From the NCBI GenBank assembly GCA_045538935.1, contig JAZQEI010000005.1, positions 47,740 through 111,739 on the forward strand: a DNA stretch of 64,000 nt, given 5' to 3'. The notes beneath the pieces are model-generated. The model saw nothing but the letters and a program-made list of their open reading frames with translations, ran no database searches and had not been told where the DNA came from. This stretch comes from RGIG3013 sp045538935. Lineage in GTDB: Bacteria > Bacillota > Clostridia > Oscillospirales > Acutalibacteraceae. Of the stretch, positions 52,278 to 61,107 are shown piece by piece; position 1 is the first letter of the stretch, and each line of letters begins with the position of its first letter. Made by a program: the position numbers and the translations under genes.

Positions 52278-53474
52278 TTATCCAATTGTTAGCGGAATAT
52301 GTGTCATAAATGCTCTTGTGCCGATTTGAGTGTTTTTGCTTTTTATATTAGCAACCTCTATTTTTTCGCAGCCCCAAAACGCTTCGTTACCTATAATTCG
52401 TACCGATGCAGGAATGTTAACCACCCTTAAAACCGCGCAATACTGAAATGCATTTTCTTTAATTTCAACAACTGAAGACGGTAAATCTAAGCTCACTAAA
52501 CTTGTTGCAGTTGCAATTGCACCTTTAGGAATAACCTGTACTCCCTCTTTTATAGTTAAATTTTTAAGCTCTAAGCAGTTGGCAAATGCAAATTCACCCA
52601 ACTCCCTTACACCTGCTCCTATGGTTACGGTACTTACCTTGCTACATTGGTCAAATGCGCTTCTACCTATATGGGTTACACTGTCGGGAATTATTATGCT
52701 TTGTATGGATTCGTCCATATAAAAAGCAAAGTCACCAATTTTTATAACGCCATCTCTGATGTTTAACTTTTTAAGATTTATACATTCAGCAAAGGCATAT
52801 TCATCAATTAGTTTTACACCGCCATCAATTGTGAGCTGTGTTAAGCCTTCGCACTGATAAAAAGCATTTTTCCCTACCGTTTTAACCGATCCGGGAATTA
52901 CAACATTATCGAGCATACTACAGCCAACAAAAGCCTTTTCACCTATATACTCTAGTTTGCTAGGCAAGCCTACATATTCTAATGCCGAACAATCAGAAAA
53001 AGCCGAATCACCTATTACAGTAATTGTATCGGACAAAAACGCACTTCTTAGTCCATCACAACCCCAAAAAGCACCTTGACCTATTTCGGTTACAGTATAA
53101 GAATCAATAGTAGACGGAACATCAATTTCGCCTAGCTTTACACAGTTATTTAAAACACCTACTATTTTAATAGTGCCGTCCGGCTTTTTCTCATACTCAT
53201 AACCAAAAAGAGATAAATCGTTTACCTCAAGCTTTACGGTAGTACCTTTTTTAACATCGGTATACTTTTGTACCGACTGCGACAAAACCACACCATCGGC
53301 CATATCGGCATCGTAGCCCTTGGCAGATACAACCTTCATTCCTAAATTTTCAAGTTCTTCTGTTGCTTTTTGTAAGGTTTTGCCCTCAAAATTAGGCATA
53401 TTAACCTTGCCACAACCAGAAAAAACAGGCACAATAAAAAGAACGCATAATATTAAACAGAATATTCTTTTCAT
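52278..53474 (-). CDS. Lipoprotein with PASTA domain and BspA-type leucine-rich repeats
   Basis: The 398-residue protein has a lipoprotein signal (MKRIFCLILCVLFIVPVFSGC, lipobox FSGC). A PASTA domain of about 60 residues follows (MPNFEGKTLQKATEELENLG...GTTVKLEV). Then come about ten repeats of the LRR_5 type from near residue 100 to the end (for example VTEIGQGAFWGCDGLRSAFL). PASTA domains bind muropeptides, and LRR_5 domains bind surfaces or proteins. It is monocistronic, with its own promoter and terminator. Confidence 0.88.
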   Translation of the reverse strand: MKRIFCLILCVLFIVPVFSGCGKVNMPNFEGKTLQKATEELENLGMKVVSAKGYDADMADGVVLSQSVQKYTDVKKGTTVKLEVNDLSLFGYEYEKKPDGTIKIVGVLNNCVKLGEIDVPSTIDSYTVTEIGQGAFWGCDGLRSAFLSDTITVIGDSAFSDCSALEYVGLPSKLEYIGEKAFVGCSMLDNVVIPGSVKTVGKNAFYQCEGLTQLTIDGGVKLIDEYAFAECINLKKLNIRDGVIKIGDFAFYMDESIQSIIIPDSVTHIGRSAFDQCSKVSTVTIGAGVRELGEFAFANCLELKNLTIKEGVQVIPKGAIATATSLVSLDLPSSVVEIKENAFQYCAVLRVVNIPASVRIIGNEAFWGCEKIEVANIKSKNTQIGTRAFMTHIPLTIG

Positions 53475-53505
53475 ATTTCCCCCTAAATTAAAAGAGTTAT
53501 TTTAA

Positions 53506-53534
53506 ATTATATCATACAGTTTTTTGTTTGGCAA
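53506..53534 (-). promoter_or_regulatory. Promoter of the PASTA/LRR lipoprotein gene
   Basis: On the minus strand, TTGCCA (53529-53534), a 17-base spacer and TATAAT (53506-53511). It lies back to back with the ppa promoter. Confidence 0.7.
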
Positions 53535-53555
53535 CAAAAAGTAATTTTCAAACAC

Positions 53556-53584
53556 TTGACCTAGACATTTTTTGTGGATATAAT
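53556..53584 (+). promoter_or_regulatory. Promoter of ppa-cysK
   Basis: TTGACC (53556-53561), a 17-base spacer with TTGTGGA before the -10, and TATAAT (53579-53584). Confidence 0.8.
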
Positions 53585-53623
53585 TATATTGTTAAGACAA
53601 TACTATTAAAAGGAGAAATGAAT

Positions 53624-54157
53624 ATGTCAAATGTATGGCACGATGTATCACCAAAAAGAATAAATCCCGATGACTTTTTAATGGTTGTTGAAATATCTAA
53701 AGGCAGTAAAAAGAAATATGAGTTAGATAAAGAAACAGGCTTTTTAATGCTCGATAGAATTCTTTATACCTCAACACACTACCCTGCAAACTACGGCTTT
53801 ATTCCGCGTACATACGGAGATGATAACGACCCATTGGACGTATTGCTATTATGCTCAGAGCCACTTGAACCATTAACATTGGTAAGAGCTTACCCCATTG
53901 GCGTTATATCTATGTTAGACGGCGATAAAAGTGACGAAAAAATAATCGCTATCCCCTTTAACGACCCCACCTATAATCAATATACCGATATATCACAACT
54001 TCCAAAACATATTTTTGATGAGATGCGTCACTTCTTTACAGTTTATAAAAACTTAGAGAATAAAACCACCGCAGTAGAAGAAGTTAGCGGAAAAGAAGAT
54101 GCTGTTAAAGTCGTGTCTGATGCTATTGATTCTTACATTGAAAATTTCTGTAAATAA
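53624..54157 (+). CDS. ppa: Inorganic pyrophosphatase, family I
   Basis: This soluble enzyme hydrolyses pyrophosphate and so pulls biosynthetic reactions forward. The 177-residue protein shows KGSKKKYELDKETGFL, THYPANYGFIPRTYG and the metal motif DDNDPLDVLLL. The start is the ATG at 53624 (MSNVWHDVSPKR), eight bases after AGGAG. An ATG two codons earlier is too close. It is followed 16 bases later by cysK. Confidence 0.94.
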   Translation: MSNVWHDVSPKRINPDDFLMVVEISKGSKKKYELDKETGFLMLDRILYTSTHYPANYGFIPRTYGDDNDPLDVLLLCSEPLEPLTLVRAYPIGVISMLDGDKSDEKIIAIPFNDPTYNQYTDISQLPKHIFDEMRHFFTVYKNLENKTTAVEEVSGKEDAVKVVSDAIDSYIENFCK

Positions 54158-54173
54158 AAGGAATTGTTAGTTT

Positions 54174-55103
54174 ATGAAAATTTACAGTTCTATTACTGAA
54201 CTCATAGGCAACACCCCACTTTTAAGGCTTGAAAATTTAGAAAGCAGCATAAAAGCTGAAGCCAAAATTTTTGCAAAGCTCGAAATGTTTAACCCTGCAG
54301 GCAGCGCTAAAGATAGGGTTGCCCTTGCTATGATTAAGCAAGCCGAAGAAAGCGGAAAATTAAAAAAGGGTGGCACAATTATAGAGCCAACCAGTGGTAA
54401 TACCGGTATTGGTCTTGCTTTAGTGGCAGCAGCAAAAGGCTACAAGGTAATTTTAACCATGCCAAACACCATGAGCAAAGAGCGTATAGATTTGCTGAAA
54501 GCTTATGGAGCAGAGCTTGTTTTAACCGATGGTAAGCTTGGTATGAACGGCGCAGTTGAAAAGGCAAATGAATTATTAAAAGAAATTGACGGCAGTATTC
54601 TTGCGGGCCAGTTTGATAATGAAGAAAATCCACGCGCACATTTTAAAACTACAGGACCCGAAATTTATGATGCCTTAGACGGCCATATAGACATTTTTGT
54701 GGCAGGTGTTGGAACCGGCGGCACCATTACGGGCGTTGGCGAGTATTTAAAAAGCAAAAACAAAAACGCACAAATTGTAGCCGTAGAACCGGCAGATTCC
54801 CCTTTACTCTCAAAAGGAATCGCAGGACCTCACAAAATTCAAGGTATTGGTGCAAACTTTGTACCCACAGTGCTTAATACTAGTGTTATAGATAAAATAA
54901 TTACTGTTACCACCGAACAAGCATTTGATTCTGCAAGACTCTTACTGAAAACTCAAGGCGTGCTTGCTGGAATTTCATCGGGTGCAACGCTATATGCGGC
55001 AAGCACCTTGGCAACCTTAAAAGAAAATACGGGTAAAACAATAGTTGCCCTTCTACCCGACACGGGCGAACATTATCTGTCTACCCCACTTTTTAACGTA
55101 TAA
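54174..55103 (+). CDS. cysK: Cysteine synthase A
   Basis: This PLP enzyme makes cysteine from O-acetylserine and sulfide. Its 309 residues match the family. They show the PLP lysine in FNPAGSAKDRVALAM, the substrate loop EPTSGNTGIGLA, GVGTGGTITGVGEYLK and the C-terminal GISSGA. It is co-transcribed with ppa. No cysE is nearby. Confidence 0.95.
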   Translation: MKIYSSITELIGNTPLLRLENLESSIKAEAKIFAKLEMFNPAGSAKDRVALAMIKQAEESGKLKKGGTIIEPTSGNTGIGLALVAAAKGYKVILTMPNTMSKERIDLLKAYGAELVLTDGKLGMNGAVEKANELLKEIDGSILAGQFDNEENPRAHFKTTGPEIYDALDGHIDIFVAGVGTGGTITGVGEYLKSKNKNAQIVAVEPADSPLLSKGIAGPHKIQGIGANFVPTVLNTSVIDKIITVTTEQAFDSARLLLKTQGVLAGISSGATLYAASTLATLKENTGKTIVALLPDTGEHYLSTPLFNV

Positions 55104-55108
55104 ATATT

Positions 55109-55138
55109 AAAAAGCATCTCAAACGAGATGCTTTTTGT
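55109..55138. terminator. Bidirectional terminator between cysK and licD
   Basis: AAAAAGCATCTC, a four-base loop and GAGATGCTTTTT form a perfect hairpin with T-runs on both strands, between convergent genes. Confidence 0.88.
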
Positions 55139-55143
55139 TTTGA

Positions 55144-56001
55144 TTATTCAAAGTTATAGTCACCGTAATCGAGAGTATGCGGAAAATGATTTTTTCTGCT
55201 ATCCTCAGGCGGCAACTGCATATAATCACCGTAAAGGTTTCTTAATGCCTCATCGTAACCCGCAATAAGTTTGGTGGTAGTGCCCTCAAAATCGGCGTCT
55301 ACAAGCGGCAAAATTTTATCGGACTCCAGCATATTTCTCCACGGGTCAGAATCAAGAACTATGGTAACATTCTTTGCATTTTCATCTTTGCAAAGTTGTT
55401 CTAAATTGCTGCACTTTTTAACTATCCATTTTTTAGAAACCAGTTTTAAAGCAATATGAGCTATGGCGCAAATGGAATAGATAATAGCTTTTTTAAAGCC
55501 CTTATAAGGTATATACGGGAACGGTAAAACCTTAAGCCAGTGTATTCGACCCCAAATATATCCTCGTTTTAACTGCGATGCGCGTTTTTTAGGATCATCA
55601 AAAGTCTTATCATACGGGTAAACCCCAAGGCCTATGCCGTATTTGTATTTACAATCCTTCATTTCCATAGGAATTGCAATTGTGTTTTTAGCATAAACAC
55701 AAGTGTTCGGCGCAGGAAAATCTTTATTGGTGTTCCAGTTATCAAAACCGAACCTTTCGTCTAATTCTTCGGGTAAAATCTCTAAAAGTTTTTCGTAGTC
55801 CTCACGCAAAAGTCCAACGTCAATATCGTCATCCCACGGTATAAAGCCCTTGTGTCTTATAGCACCTATAGCTGTGCCGCCAATTAAAAACATATTGAGG
55901 TTGTGCTTGTCACAAATTCTTTGAAGTTCTTTTAATTCGTCGTGTAAAACCTTATGAATTTTATCAAGGTCTTTTTGTTCGTAGCATCTATCTTTAGCCA
56001 T
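55144..56001 (-). CDS. LicD-family protein, second copy
   Basis: The 285-residue protein shows the LicD nucleotidyltransferase-fold motif LFLIGGTAIGAIRHKGF then IPWDDDIDVGLLREDYE. LicD proteins transfer phosphocholine or related groups to wall teichoic acids or glycans. The C-terminus ends with the conserved YGDYMQLPPEDSRKNHFPH. It is a paralogue of the upstream gene. The start overlaps that gene's stop by one base. Confidence 0.88.
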   Translation of the reverse strand: MAKDRCYEQKDLDKIHKVLHDELKELQRICDKHNLNMFLIGGTAIGAIRHKGFIPWDDDIDVGLLREDYEKLLEILPEELDERFGFDNWNTNKDFPAPNTCVYAKNTIAIPMEMKDCKYKYGIGLGVYPYDKTFDDPKKRASQLKRGYIWGRIHWLKVLPFPYIPYKGFKKAIIYSICAIAHIALKLVSKKWIVKKCSNLEQLCKDENAKNVTIVLDSDPWRNMLESDKILPLVDADFEGTTTKLIAGYDEALRNLYGDYMQLPPEDSRKNHFPHTLDYGDYNFE

Positions 56002-56861
56002 TAGTTTTCCTTCTCTCCTTTTGGAAACTCTAGTGCGAATGGAAAATGATTTTTACGCTTTTCTTCTGGTGGAAGCTGCATATAATCACCATATAAATCT
56101 TCAAGCGATTTTTCTAAGTTGTTCGGAAAACACATATCAATATCTTCAAACTGCAGTTTTTTAAGTGGGAATAATTGCTCTTTTTTAAAACAGTTTGAAA
56201 AACGGTCGGTATCGCAAAAATATGCATATACACCCGTGTCGGTACCGTTATATTTGCAGCTTGCTTGTTTTGCTTTTTTATATAAAAACTTATGCGAAAT
56301 ACAAAATACATTTAAAAATGCCCAGCAACAAGCAGTAACACAATGTACCGCTTTACCCATAAATCCGCTAAAGCCTAGTACCGGGAACGGAATATGCTTT
56401 AAGATTAGAAGTTTACTATAAAACCAAGCCCAAAAAGCTTGTTTTTTAAACTCTTTCTCATTAGAAGCGGCATTATCAAAGGCATAAACATCTAAGAATA
56501 TTCCAAGCGGACAATCAATGCTTTTAAGGGGATATTCTATAAACTTTGTACCGTTTAAAATAATTCTGGTAGTCATTAACGGATATTTTGCAAACTCATC
56601 ACCGTTAACAACTGTATATTTTTCTTTGTACTTAAGTTTAAAAACCTCTAAGGCCTTTTCGTAATCTGCACGTAGTAAACCAACATCAATATCATCATCC
56701 CACGGAATAAAGCCCTTGTGCCTTATAGCACCAAGGCCTGTTCCGGCAAGGCCAAAATAACTTAAATTATTTTCTTCGCAAACCTTTATAAAATCTTTTA
56801 AGATTGAAAGTTCGTAATACTGAACCTTTTTTAAGGTTTCATTATCATATTCTCTTGGCAT
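56001..56861 (-). CDS. LicD-family protein, first copy
   Basis: The 286-residue protein has the same LicD core (LAGTGLGAIRHKGF, IPWDDDIDVGLLRADYEK) and tail (YGDYMQLPPEEKRKNHFPF) as its neighbour, so the two arose by tandem duplication. A ribosome-binding site GAGGTG precedes the ATG. Its promoter is divergent from that of the flippase gene, which suggests a shared surface-glycan module. Confidence 0.88.
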   Translation of the reverse strand: MPREYDNETLKKVQYYELSILKDFIKVCEENNLSYFGLAGTGLGAIRHKGFIPWDDDIDVGLLRADYEKALEVFKLKYKEKYTVVNGDEFAKYPLMTTRIILNGTKFIEYPLKSIDCPLGIFLDVYAFDNAASNEKEFKKQAFWAWFYSKLLILKHIPFPVLGFSGFMGKAVHCVTACCWAFLNVFCISHKFLYKKAKQASCKYNGTDTGVYAYFCDTDRFSNCFKKEQLFPLKKLQFEDIDMCFPNNLEKSLEDLYGDYMQLPPEEKRKNHFPFALEFPKGEKEN

Positions 56862-56888
56862 TACTTCACCTCTTTTAAAGTTATTAAT

Positions 56889-56917
56889 ATTTTATACCAA
56901 AAGTCGAATAATGTCAA
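56889..56917 (-). promoter_or_regulatory. Promoter of the licD pair
   Basis: On the minus strand, TTGACA (56912-56917), a 17-base spacer and TAAAAT (56889-56894). Confidence 0.7.
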
Positions 56918-56931
56918 CAAAACACTAAAAG

Positions 56932-56960
56932 TTGACAACCTTTAAAAATAAGCATATAAT
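56932..56960 (+). promoter_or_regulatory. Promoter of the flippase gene
   Basis: TTGACA (56932-56937), a 17-base spacer and TATAAT (56955-56960). It lies 15 bases from the divergent licD -35. Confidence 0.85.
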
Positions 56961-57000
56961 TGTTTTATACTAAAATATTCAAAGGTAAGGTACTCATTTT

Positions 57001-58248
57001 ATGGCAGAACAAAAACGGCTGTCTTTAGCAAAAAATGCCGCTTACAATACAATAGGTTCTTTAGTTTATTGCTTTTGTCAATGGGCAATGACCATGGTTG
57101 CCACAAGAATTTCTAACTACGAAAATGTGGGCATACTGCAACTATCTATAAGTGTTACAAATATCTTTTATGCAATAGCACTCTACAGCGTAAGAACCTA
57201 TCAGATATCTGACGTTAAAGATGAATTTTCGTCGGGTGAATATATTGCAGTACGATTTATAACAAGTATTGTATCAATTCTTCTTTGTTTAGGCTATTCA
57301 ATAGCGTACGGGTACGATTTTAAAACCGTACTTTGTATTGCGGCATATATGCTGTTTAAATTAAACGAAGCACTGTCTGATATATACCACGGCATACAGC
57401 AAAAGAACTACAGAATGGATAAAATTTGTGTTTCTTATATAGTACGAGGTGTTGTATCGCTTTTGGTTTTCGGTGCTTGCCTTTATATTTTAGACGATAT
57501 TCTTGTATCAATAGTGATTATGGCAGCAGTAAGCCTAATAATAGTGTTTATTTACGATGTTAAGTGCGCGGCTATGTTTGATTCGGTAAAACCAGTATTT
57601 AACAAACAAAAAATCTTAAAACTTCTTATAACCTGTATGCCGGCAGTTATATCTTCAGCAGGTTTCACTGCAATAACAACCATTCCACGCCAGTATTTAG
57701 AAGGCATGTTTTCTAAAACCTTGCTTGGTTATTATGCAAATGTTGCAACACCTGTAGTTGTTGTGCAACTGCTTGTAGTAAGCATTTTTAACCCACTTAT
57801 TACCGACCTTGCGGTGCATTATAACAACGGCAATTTTAGAAAATTTTTGCAAATAATAGGCAAAACCGCAATATTTATATTTGCCTTTGCAGCCGCTGCA
57901 TTTGTAGGAGCGTATTTGCTCGGCGAATGGGCCTTAGTGATTATATATGGCAAAGACATAGCCGAGTATTCATACCTACTCTACCCCGTAATAGGTTGCT
58001 CTATTATATATACCTTGTGTGCAATGTGCTCCAACACGCTTATAATTATGCGCAAATTAAAATCGCTTATGGTAATAACACTTTTATCACTTGGTTTTTC
58101 TGCCGCTTTTGGAAAACTGTTTATAGAAAAGTTTTATATGAATGGCGTAAGCTTTTGCATTATTAGCGCCTATGTTTTATACATTATTTTAAGCGCCGCC
58201 CTGCTTTTAAAGGGAGTCGTTGATAAGAAAAAAGAGCTTGTAAAATAA
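57001..58248 (+). CDS. Polysaccharide flippase (Wzx/MATE-like)
   Basis: The 415-residue protein has about 12 transmembrane segments and the N-terminal pattern of polysaccharide exporters (LAKNAAYNTIGSLVYCFCQWAMTMV, ISNYENVGILQLSISVTNIF). It includes MPAVISSAGFTAITTIPRQYLE in the middle. It probably moves a lipid-linked oligosaccharide or teichoic-acid unit across the membrane. Divergent linkage with two LicD proteins suggests the substrate is phosphocholine-decorated or similar. Confidence 0.82.
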   Translation: MAEQKRLSLAKNAAYNTIGSLVYCFCQWAMTMVATRISNYENVGILQLSISVTNIFYAIALYSVRTYQISDVKDEFSSGEYIAVRFITSIVSILLCLGYSIAYGYDFKTVLCIAAYMLFKLNEALSDIYHGIQQKNYRMDKICVSYIVRGVVSLLVFGACLYILDDILVSIVIMAAVSLIIVFIYDVKCAAMFDSVKPVFNKQKILKLLITCMPAVISSAGFTAITTIPRQYLEGMFSKTLLGYYANVATPVVVVQLLVVSIFNPLITDLAVHYNNGNFRKFLQIIGKTAIFIFAFAAAAFVGAYLLGEWALVIIYGKDIAEYSYLLYPVIGCSIIYTLCAMCSNTLIIMRKLKSLMVITLLSLGFSAAFGKLFIEKFYMNGVSFCIISAYVLYIILSAALLLKGVVDKKKELVK

Positions 58249-58260
58249 ACTTAAAATTTT

Positions 58261-58292
58261 AAGAGCCGTAAGTCAAACGACTTGCGGCTCTT
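58261..58292. terminator. Bidirectional terminator between the flippase gene and mgtE
   Basis: AAGAGCCGTAAGTC and GACTTGCGGCTCTT pair with one wobble, with A/T runs on both sides, between convergent genes. Confidence 0.85.
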
Positions 58293-58299
58293 TTATTTA

Positions 58300-59649
58300 T
58301 TACATAAGCAATAAATGTGCAATTGTAAAATACACCAGTAAAACCAAAACGTCTACAATAGTTGTTATAAACGGACTTGCCATAACCTCGGGCTCGAGTC
58401 TTAATTTTTTTGCAAGTATGGGCAAAGCACAGCCAACCATTTTAGAAAACAAGACCGAAACAAATATGGTAAGACAAACTACTGCAGCCTCTAAAAGAGT
58501 AATATCACTTTTTAAAACGCCAATATCGAATGCCCAAATTTTTATAAAGTTGGCAACCGACAGTGCCGCTCCCGCTAAAAGTGATACTCTGAATTCCTTA
58601 AAGACTATTTTTAAAATATCGGAAAACTTAATTTCACCAAGCGAAAGCCCACGAATTACGGTTACCGATGCCTGGCTTCCTGCATTACCAGCAGTATTCA
58701 TAAGCATTGGAATAAACGCCGTTAGGGCCGTAAAGGTAACAAGAGCATCCTCAAATCTATTAATTATAAGTCCTGTAAAAGTGGCCGATATCATTAAAAT
58801 TAACAGCCACGGAATACGAGATTTAAATATTTCTAAAACACCTGTTTTTAAATACGGCTTGTCGGTAGGAGTAATAGCCGCCATTCGTTCAATATCTTCG
58901 GTAATCTCTTCTTGTAAAACATCAATAGCGTCGTCAACGGTCACTATGCCAACAAGTCGTGATTCATTATCTACTATAGGCAGAGCTAAAATGTCGTATT
59001 TATCAAACATTTGCACAACGTCTGCTCTATCATCTAAAGTATTAGCAAAAAGCACGTTGGTTTGCATTATATCTTCTATACGGTTGTCATAATCAGATAA
59101 CAACAATTCTCTAACCGTTACAACACCTATAAGCTTGCGTCTTGAGTCTGTAACATAACAAGTGTAAATTGTTTCTTTATCTATGCCGTTTTTACGAATT
59201 CGCGCAAAGGCTTGCTCTACCGTTAAATGCTTTTTTAAATCCACATACTCGGTAGTCATAATGCTACCTGCACTATCTTCCGGGTAGGCTAAAATTTGGT
59301 TTATTGACTTTCTGGTTTCGGCATCGGCAAGTTTTAAAATTCGTTTTACTACCGTTGCCGGCATTTCTTCTATAATATCAACGGTATCGTCAATAAAAAT
59401 CTCGTCAAAAACGGCTTTCATTTCTTTATCGCTAAATGCCTCTAAAAGTTTTTGCTGAGTATCTGATTCCATTTCTATAAAGGTATCAGCCGCAAGCTCC
59501 TTTGGAAGCAGCCTAAATAAAATCAGAGTATCCTTTTTATCTAGCTCATCAAATACAATAGCTAAATCAGGAGGGTTAATTCTTGCTAGCACGTCTTTAA
59601 GTTCGGAAAACTTTTTATCGTTAAAAAGCTCTAATACACGTTTTTCCAT
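58300..59649 (-). CDS. mgtE: Magnesium transporter MgtE
   Basis: The 449-residue protein has the MgtE N-domain (helical repeats including PPDLAIVFDELDKKDTLILFRL). Two CBS domains follow (around residues 130-250), then five transmembrane helices with NTAGNAGSQASVTVIRGL, the family signature. It lets magnesium enter and is gated by its cytosolic domains. The start at 59649 (MEKRVLELFN) is eight bases after GGGGG. An earlier ATG lacks a ribosome-binding site. Confidence 0.95.
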   Translation of the reverse strand: MEKRVLELFNDKKFSELKDVLARINPPDLAIVFDELDKKDTLILFRLLPKELAADTFIEMESDTQQKLLEAFSDKEMKAVFDEIFIDDTVDIIEEMPATVVKRILKLADAETRKSINQILAYPEDSAGSIMTTEYVDLKKHLTVEQAFARIRKNGIDKETIYTCYVTDSRRKLIGVVTVRELLLSDYDNRIEDIMQTNVLFANTLDDRADVVQMFDKYDILALPIVDNESRLVGIVTVDDAIDVLQEEITEDIERMAAITPTDKPYLKTGVLEIFKSRIPWLLILMISATFTGLIINRFEDALVTFTALTAFIPMLMNTAGNAGSQASVTVIRGLSLGEIKFSDILKIVFKEFRVSLLAGAALSVANFIKIWAFDIGVLKSDITLLEAAVVCLTIFVSVLFSKMVGCALPILAKKLRLEPEVMASPFITTIVDVLVLLVYFTIAHLLLM

Positions 59650-59681
59650 TAACCCTGCCCCCATTTGTTTATAAAAATAAA

Positions 59682-59717
59682 TGACCGTAAAATCATTGGT
59701 CAGATTACTACGGTCGT
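59682..59717 (-). other. Inverted repeat in the mgtE leader
   Basis: GACCGTA and TACGGTC (minus strand) flank 21 bases within a leader of about 65 bases between promoter and mgtE. There is no T-run right after it, so it is not a clear terminator. It is too short for an M-box. Confidence 0.4.
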
Positions 59718-59721
59718 TGTA

Positions 59722-59750
59722 ATTTTACTTTAAAACTTCAGTTTTGTCAA
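59722..59750 (-). promoter_or_regulatory. Promoter of mgtE
   Basis: On the minus strand, TTGACA (59745-59750), a 17-base spacer and TAAAAT (59722-59727). The -35 overlaps the last codons of the spoVAD remnant. Confidence 0.75.
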
Positions 59751-60148
59751 TCATTTCTGATATTTACCAAATGCGCTATAGATGGAATAGATTTACCCTG
59801 CAAAGATGATGTTGGAGAAAGCAAAGCACCAGTTGCACAAAAGAGTATATTTTTATACTCGCCAAAGCTTAATTTATTTAGTATATGTGAGCATAAAACA
59901 CTGGCCGAACAGCCACAACCCGATCCGCCCGAGTGAACGTCTTGAGTTTTGGTATCAAAAATCATAATACCGCAATCTTTGTGTACGGGTTTTAGATCTA
60001 TGCCGTCAGAATTTGCCATTTTGCAAAGCAAATCACTACCTACAATACCCAAATCACCCGTAAATATAGCATCATAATCACTAGGAGATGTATTTGTATT
60101 AGTTAAATGACGTTTTATGGTATCGTATGCCGCAGGGGAAAATGTCAA
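59747..60148 (-). pseudogene. spoVAD: C-terminal remnant of stage V sporulation protein AD
   Basis: The reading frame encodes SPAAYDTIKRHLTNT, SDYDAIFTGDLGIVG, DCGIMIFDTKTQDVHSGGSGCGCSA and ATGALLSPTSS, the C-terminal part of SpoVAD, a thiolase-like protein that helps load dipicolinate into spores. SpoVAD has about 338 residues, but only about 130 are present. The apparent first codon is TTG with no ribosome-binding site. Upstream, the frame closes within 20 bases and the sequence becomes that of a mobile element. The rest of the gene, and spoVAC and spoVAE, are not in the window. Confidence 0.88.
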
Positions 60149-60259
60149 GAGAACACCATAAAATTATTAAAAATTATTTTTCAATCGCTATAAAAGCCCC
60201 ATTTATAGACCTAAAAGTAGACCTTATATTAATTATTTGCTATAATATTAAAAAAGTTC

Positions 60260-60288
60260 TTGACTATTAGAAACTAGACGATTATACT
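60260..60288 (+). promoter_or_regulatory. Promoter of the nucleotidyltransferase-fold gene
   Basis: TTGACT (60260-60265), a 17-base spacer and TATACT (60283-60288), 58 bases before the ATG. A direct repeat AGACCT lies upstream (60208-60225). Confidence 0.65.
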
Positions 60289-60346
60289 TTAATGATTTAA
60301 CCTTGATGTTAAATGGGTTGGTATGGGCAAAGAAGGAGAAAAATTT

Positions 60347-61003
60347 ATGTATCATTACATTGAGGACAAAGAATTTTTGGGAAAGATGAAAAATCTATGT
60401 TCGGACATTATGAATCAACTCAAACAGCAAATCAACAATGACTATGTTATGCAGGTCGATATCCACTTGGTTGGCAGTGGTGCGAAAAATCTCATTACCC
60501 AAAACGCAAATGAGCCTATAGATCTCGACTATAACTTGTGCATCCTTAAATGCCGTGGCATTAATATTAATGACGGTGAAACAATAAAGGAGTATATTCG
60601 TGAGCATTATAATATCGTATTAGATAGGAATGAATTAAATGACTGTTATGATTCGAAATCTGTTCTGACTTCCGGTGAAATATATTTCACCCAAGGTAAT
60701 CCTACTAGATTCAGCATTGACCTCGCTATTACACACGAGGATAAATGTAATGTTTGGCATAGATTAATCCACGAAAAAACAGGGTTTACATATAATGATA
60801 AGTGGTTTTGGAATGAAACACCTCACTCGAAAGACTTAACGCTAAAGGTTAAAACACTTAAAAATAATGATTGTTGGCTTGAGGTAAGGAAAATTTATCT
60901 TGAAAAGAAAAATATGTACCTAAGAAGAAATGATCACAATCACCCATCCTTTATAGTATATATCGAAACCATTAACGAAGTATATGGTAAATATTTCAGA
61001 TAG
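60347..61003 (+). CDS. Nucleotidyltransferase-fold protein of unknown role
   Basis: The 218-residue protein has the polymerase-beta-like active-site pattern: LVGSGAKN (G43, S44), IDLDYNL (D59, D61) and a third acidic residue in RFSIDLAI (D125). This fits enzymes that transfer a nucleotide (CD-NTases, antibiotic adenylyltransferases, toxin NTases). Which of these it is cannot be told here. The start at 60347 (MYHYIEDKEF) is eight bases after GGAG. It has its own promoter and a strong terminator and converges on a membrane-protein unit. Confidence 0.7.
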   Translation: MYHYIEDKEFLGKMKNLCSDIMNQLKQQINNDYVMQVDIHLVGSGAKNLITQNANEPIDLDYNLCILKCRGININDGETIKEYIREHYNIVLDRNELNDCYDSKSVLTSGEIYFTQGNPTRFSIDLAITHEDKCNVWHRLIHEKTGFTYNDKWFWNETPHSKDLTLKVKTLKNNDCWLEVRKIYLEKKNMYLRRNDHNHPSFIVYIETINEVYGKYFR

Positions 61004-61007
61004 ATAG

Positions 61008-61039
61008 AAAGCGTGTGCCTTATAACAGACACACGCTTT
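61008..61039. terminator. Terminator after the nucleotidyltransferase-fold gene
   Basis: AAAGCGTGTG and CACACGCTTT form a perfect arm pair around a 12-base loop, followed by TTATG, five bases past the stop. The A-run on the other side also allows use from the minus strand. Confidence 0.8.
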
Positions 61040-61107
61040 TATGTTAAGCAATAAAAGTAAAAACTCATCATAAATTTTGAAGAAATGGTTTCGTTCATTA
61101 TTAGTGA

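Noticed and set aside
59650..59750. M-box (magnesium) riboswitch before mgtE
   Set aside because: The leader is only about 65 bases, far too short for an M-box, and conserved M-box segments are not seen.
60149..60346. Additional small gene between spoVAD remnant and nucleotidyltransferase gene
   Set aside because: No frame with a ribosome-binding site is seen. The stretch holds only the junction, a short direct repeat and a promoter.
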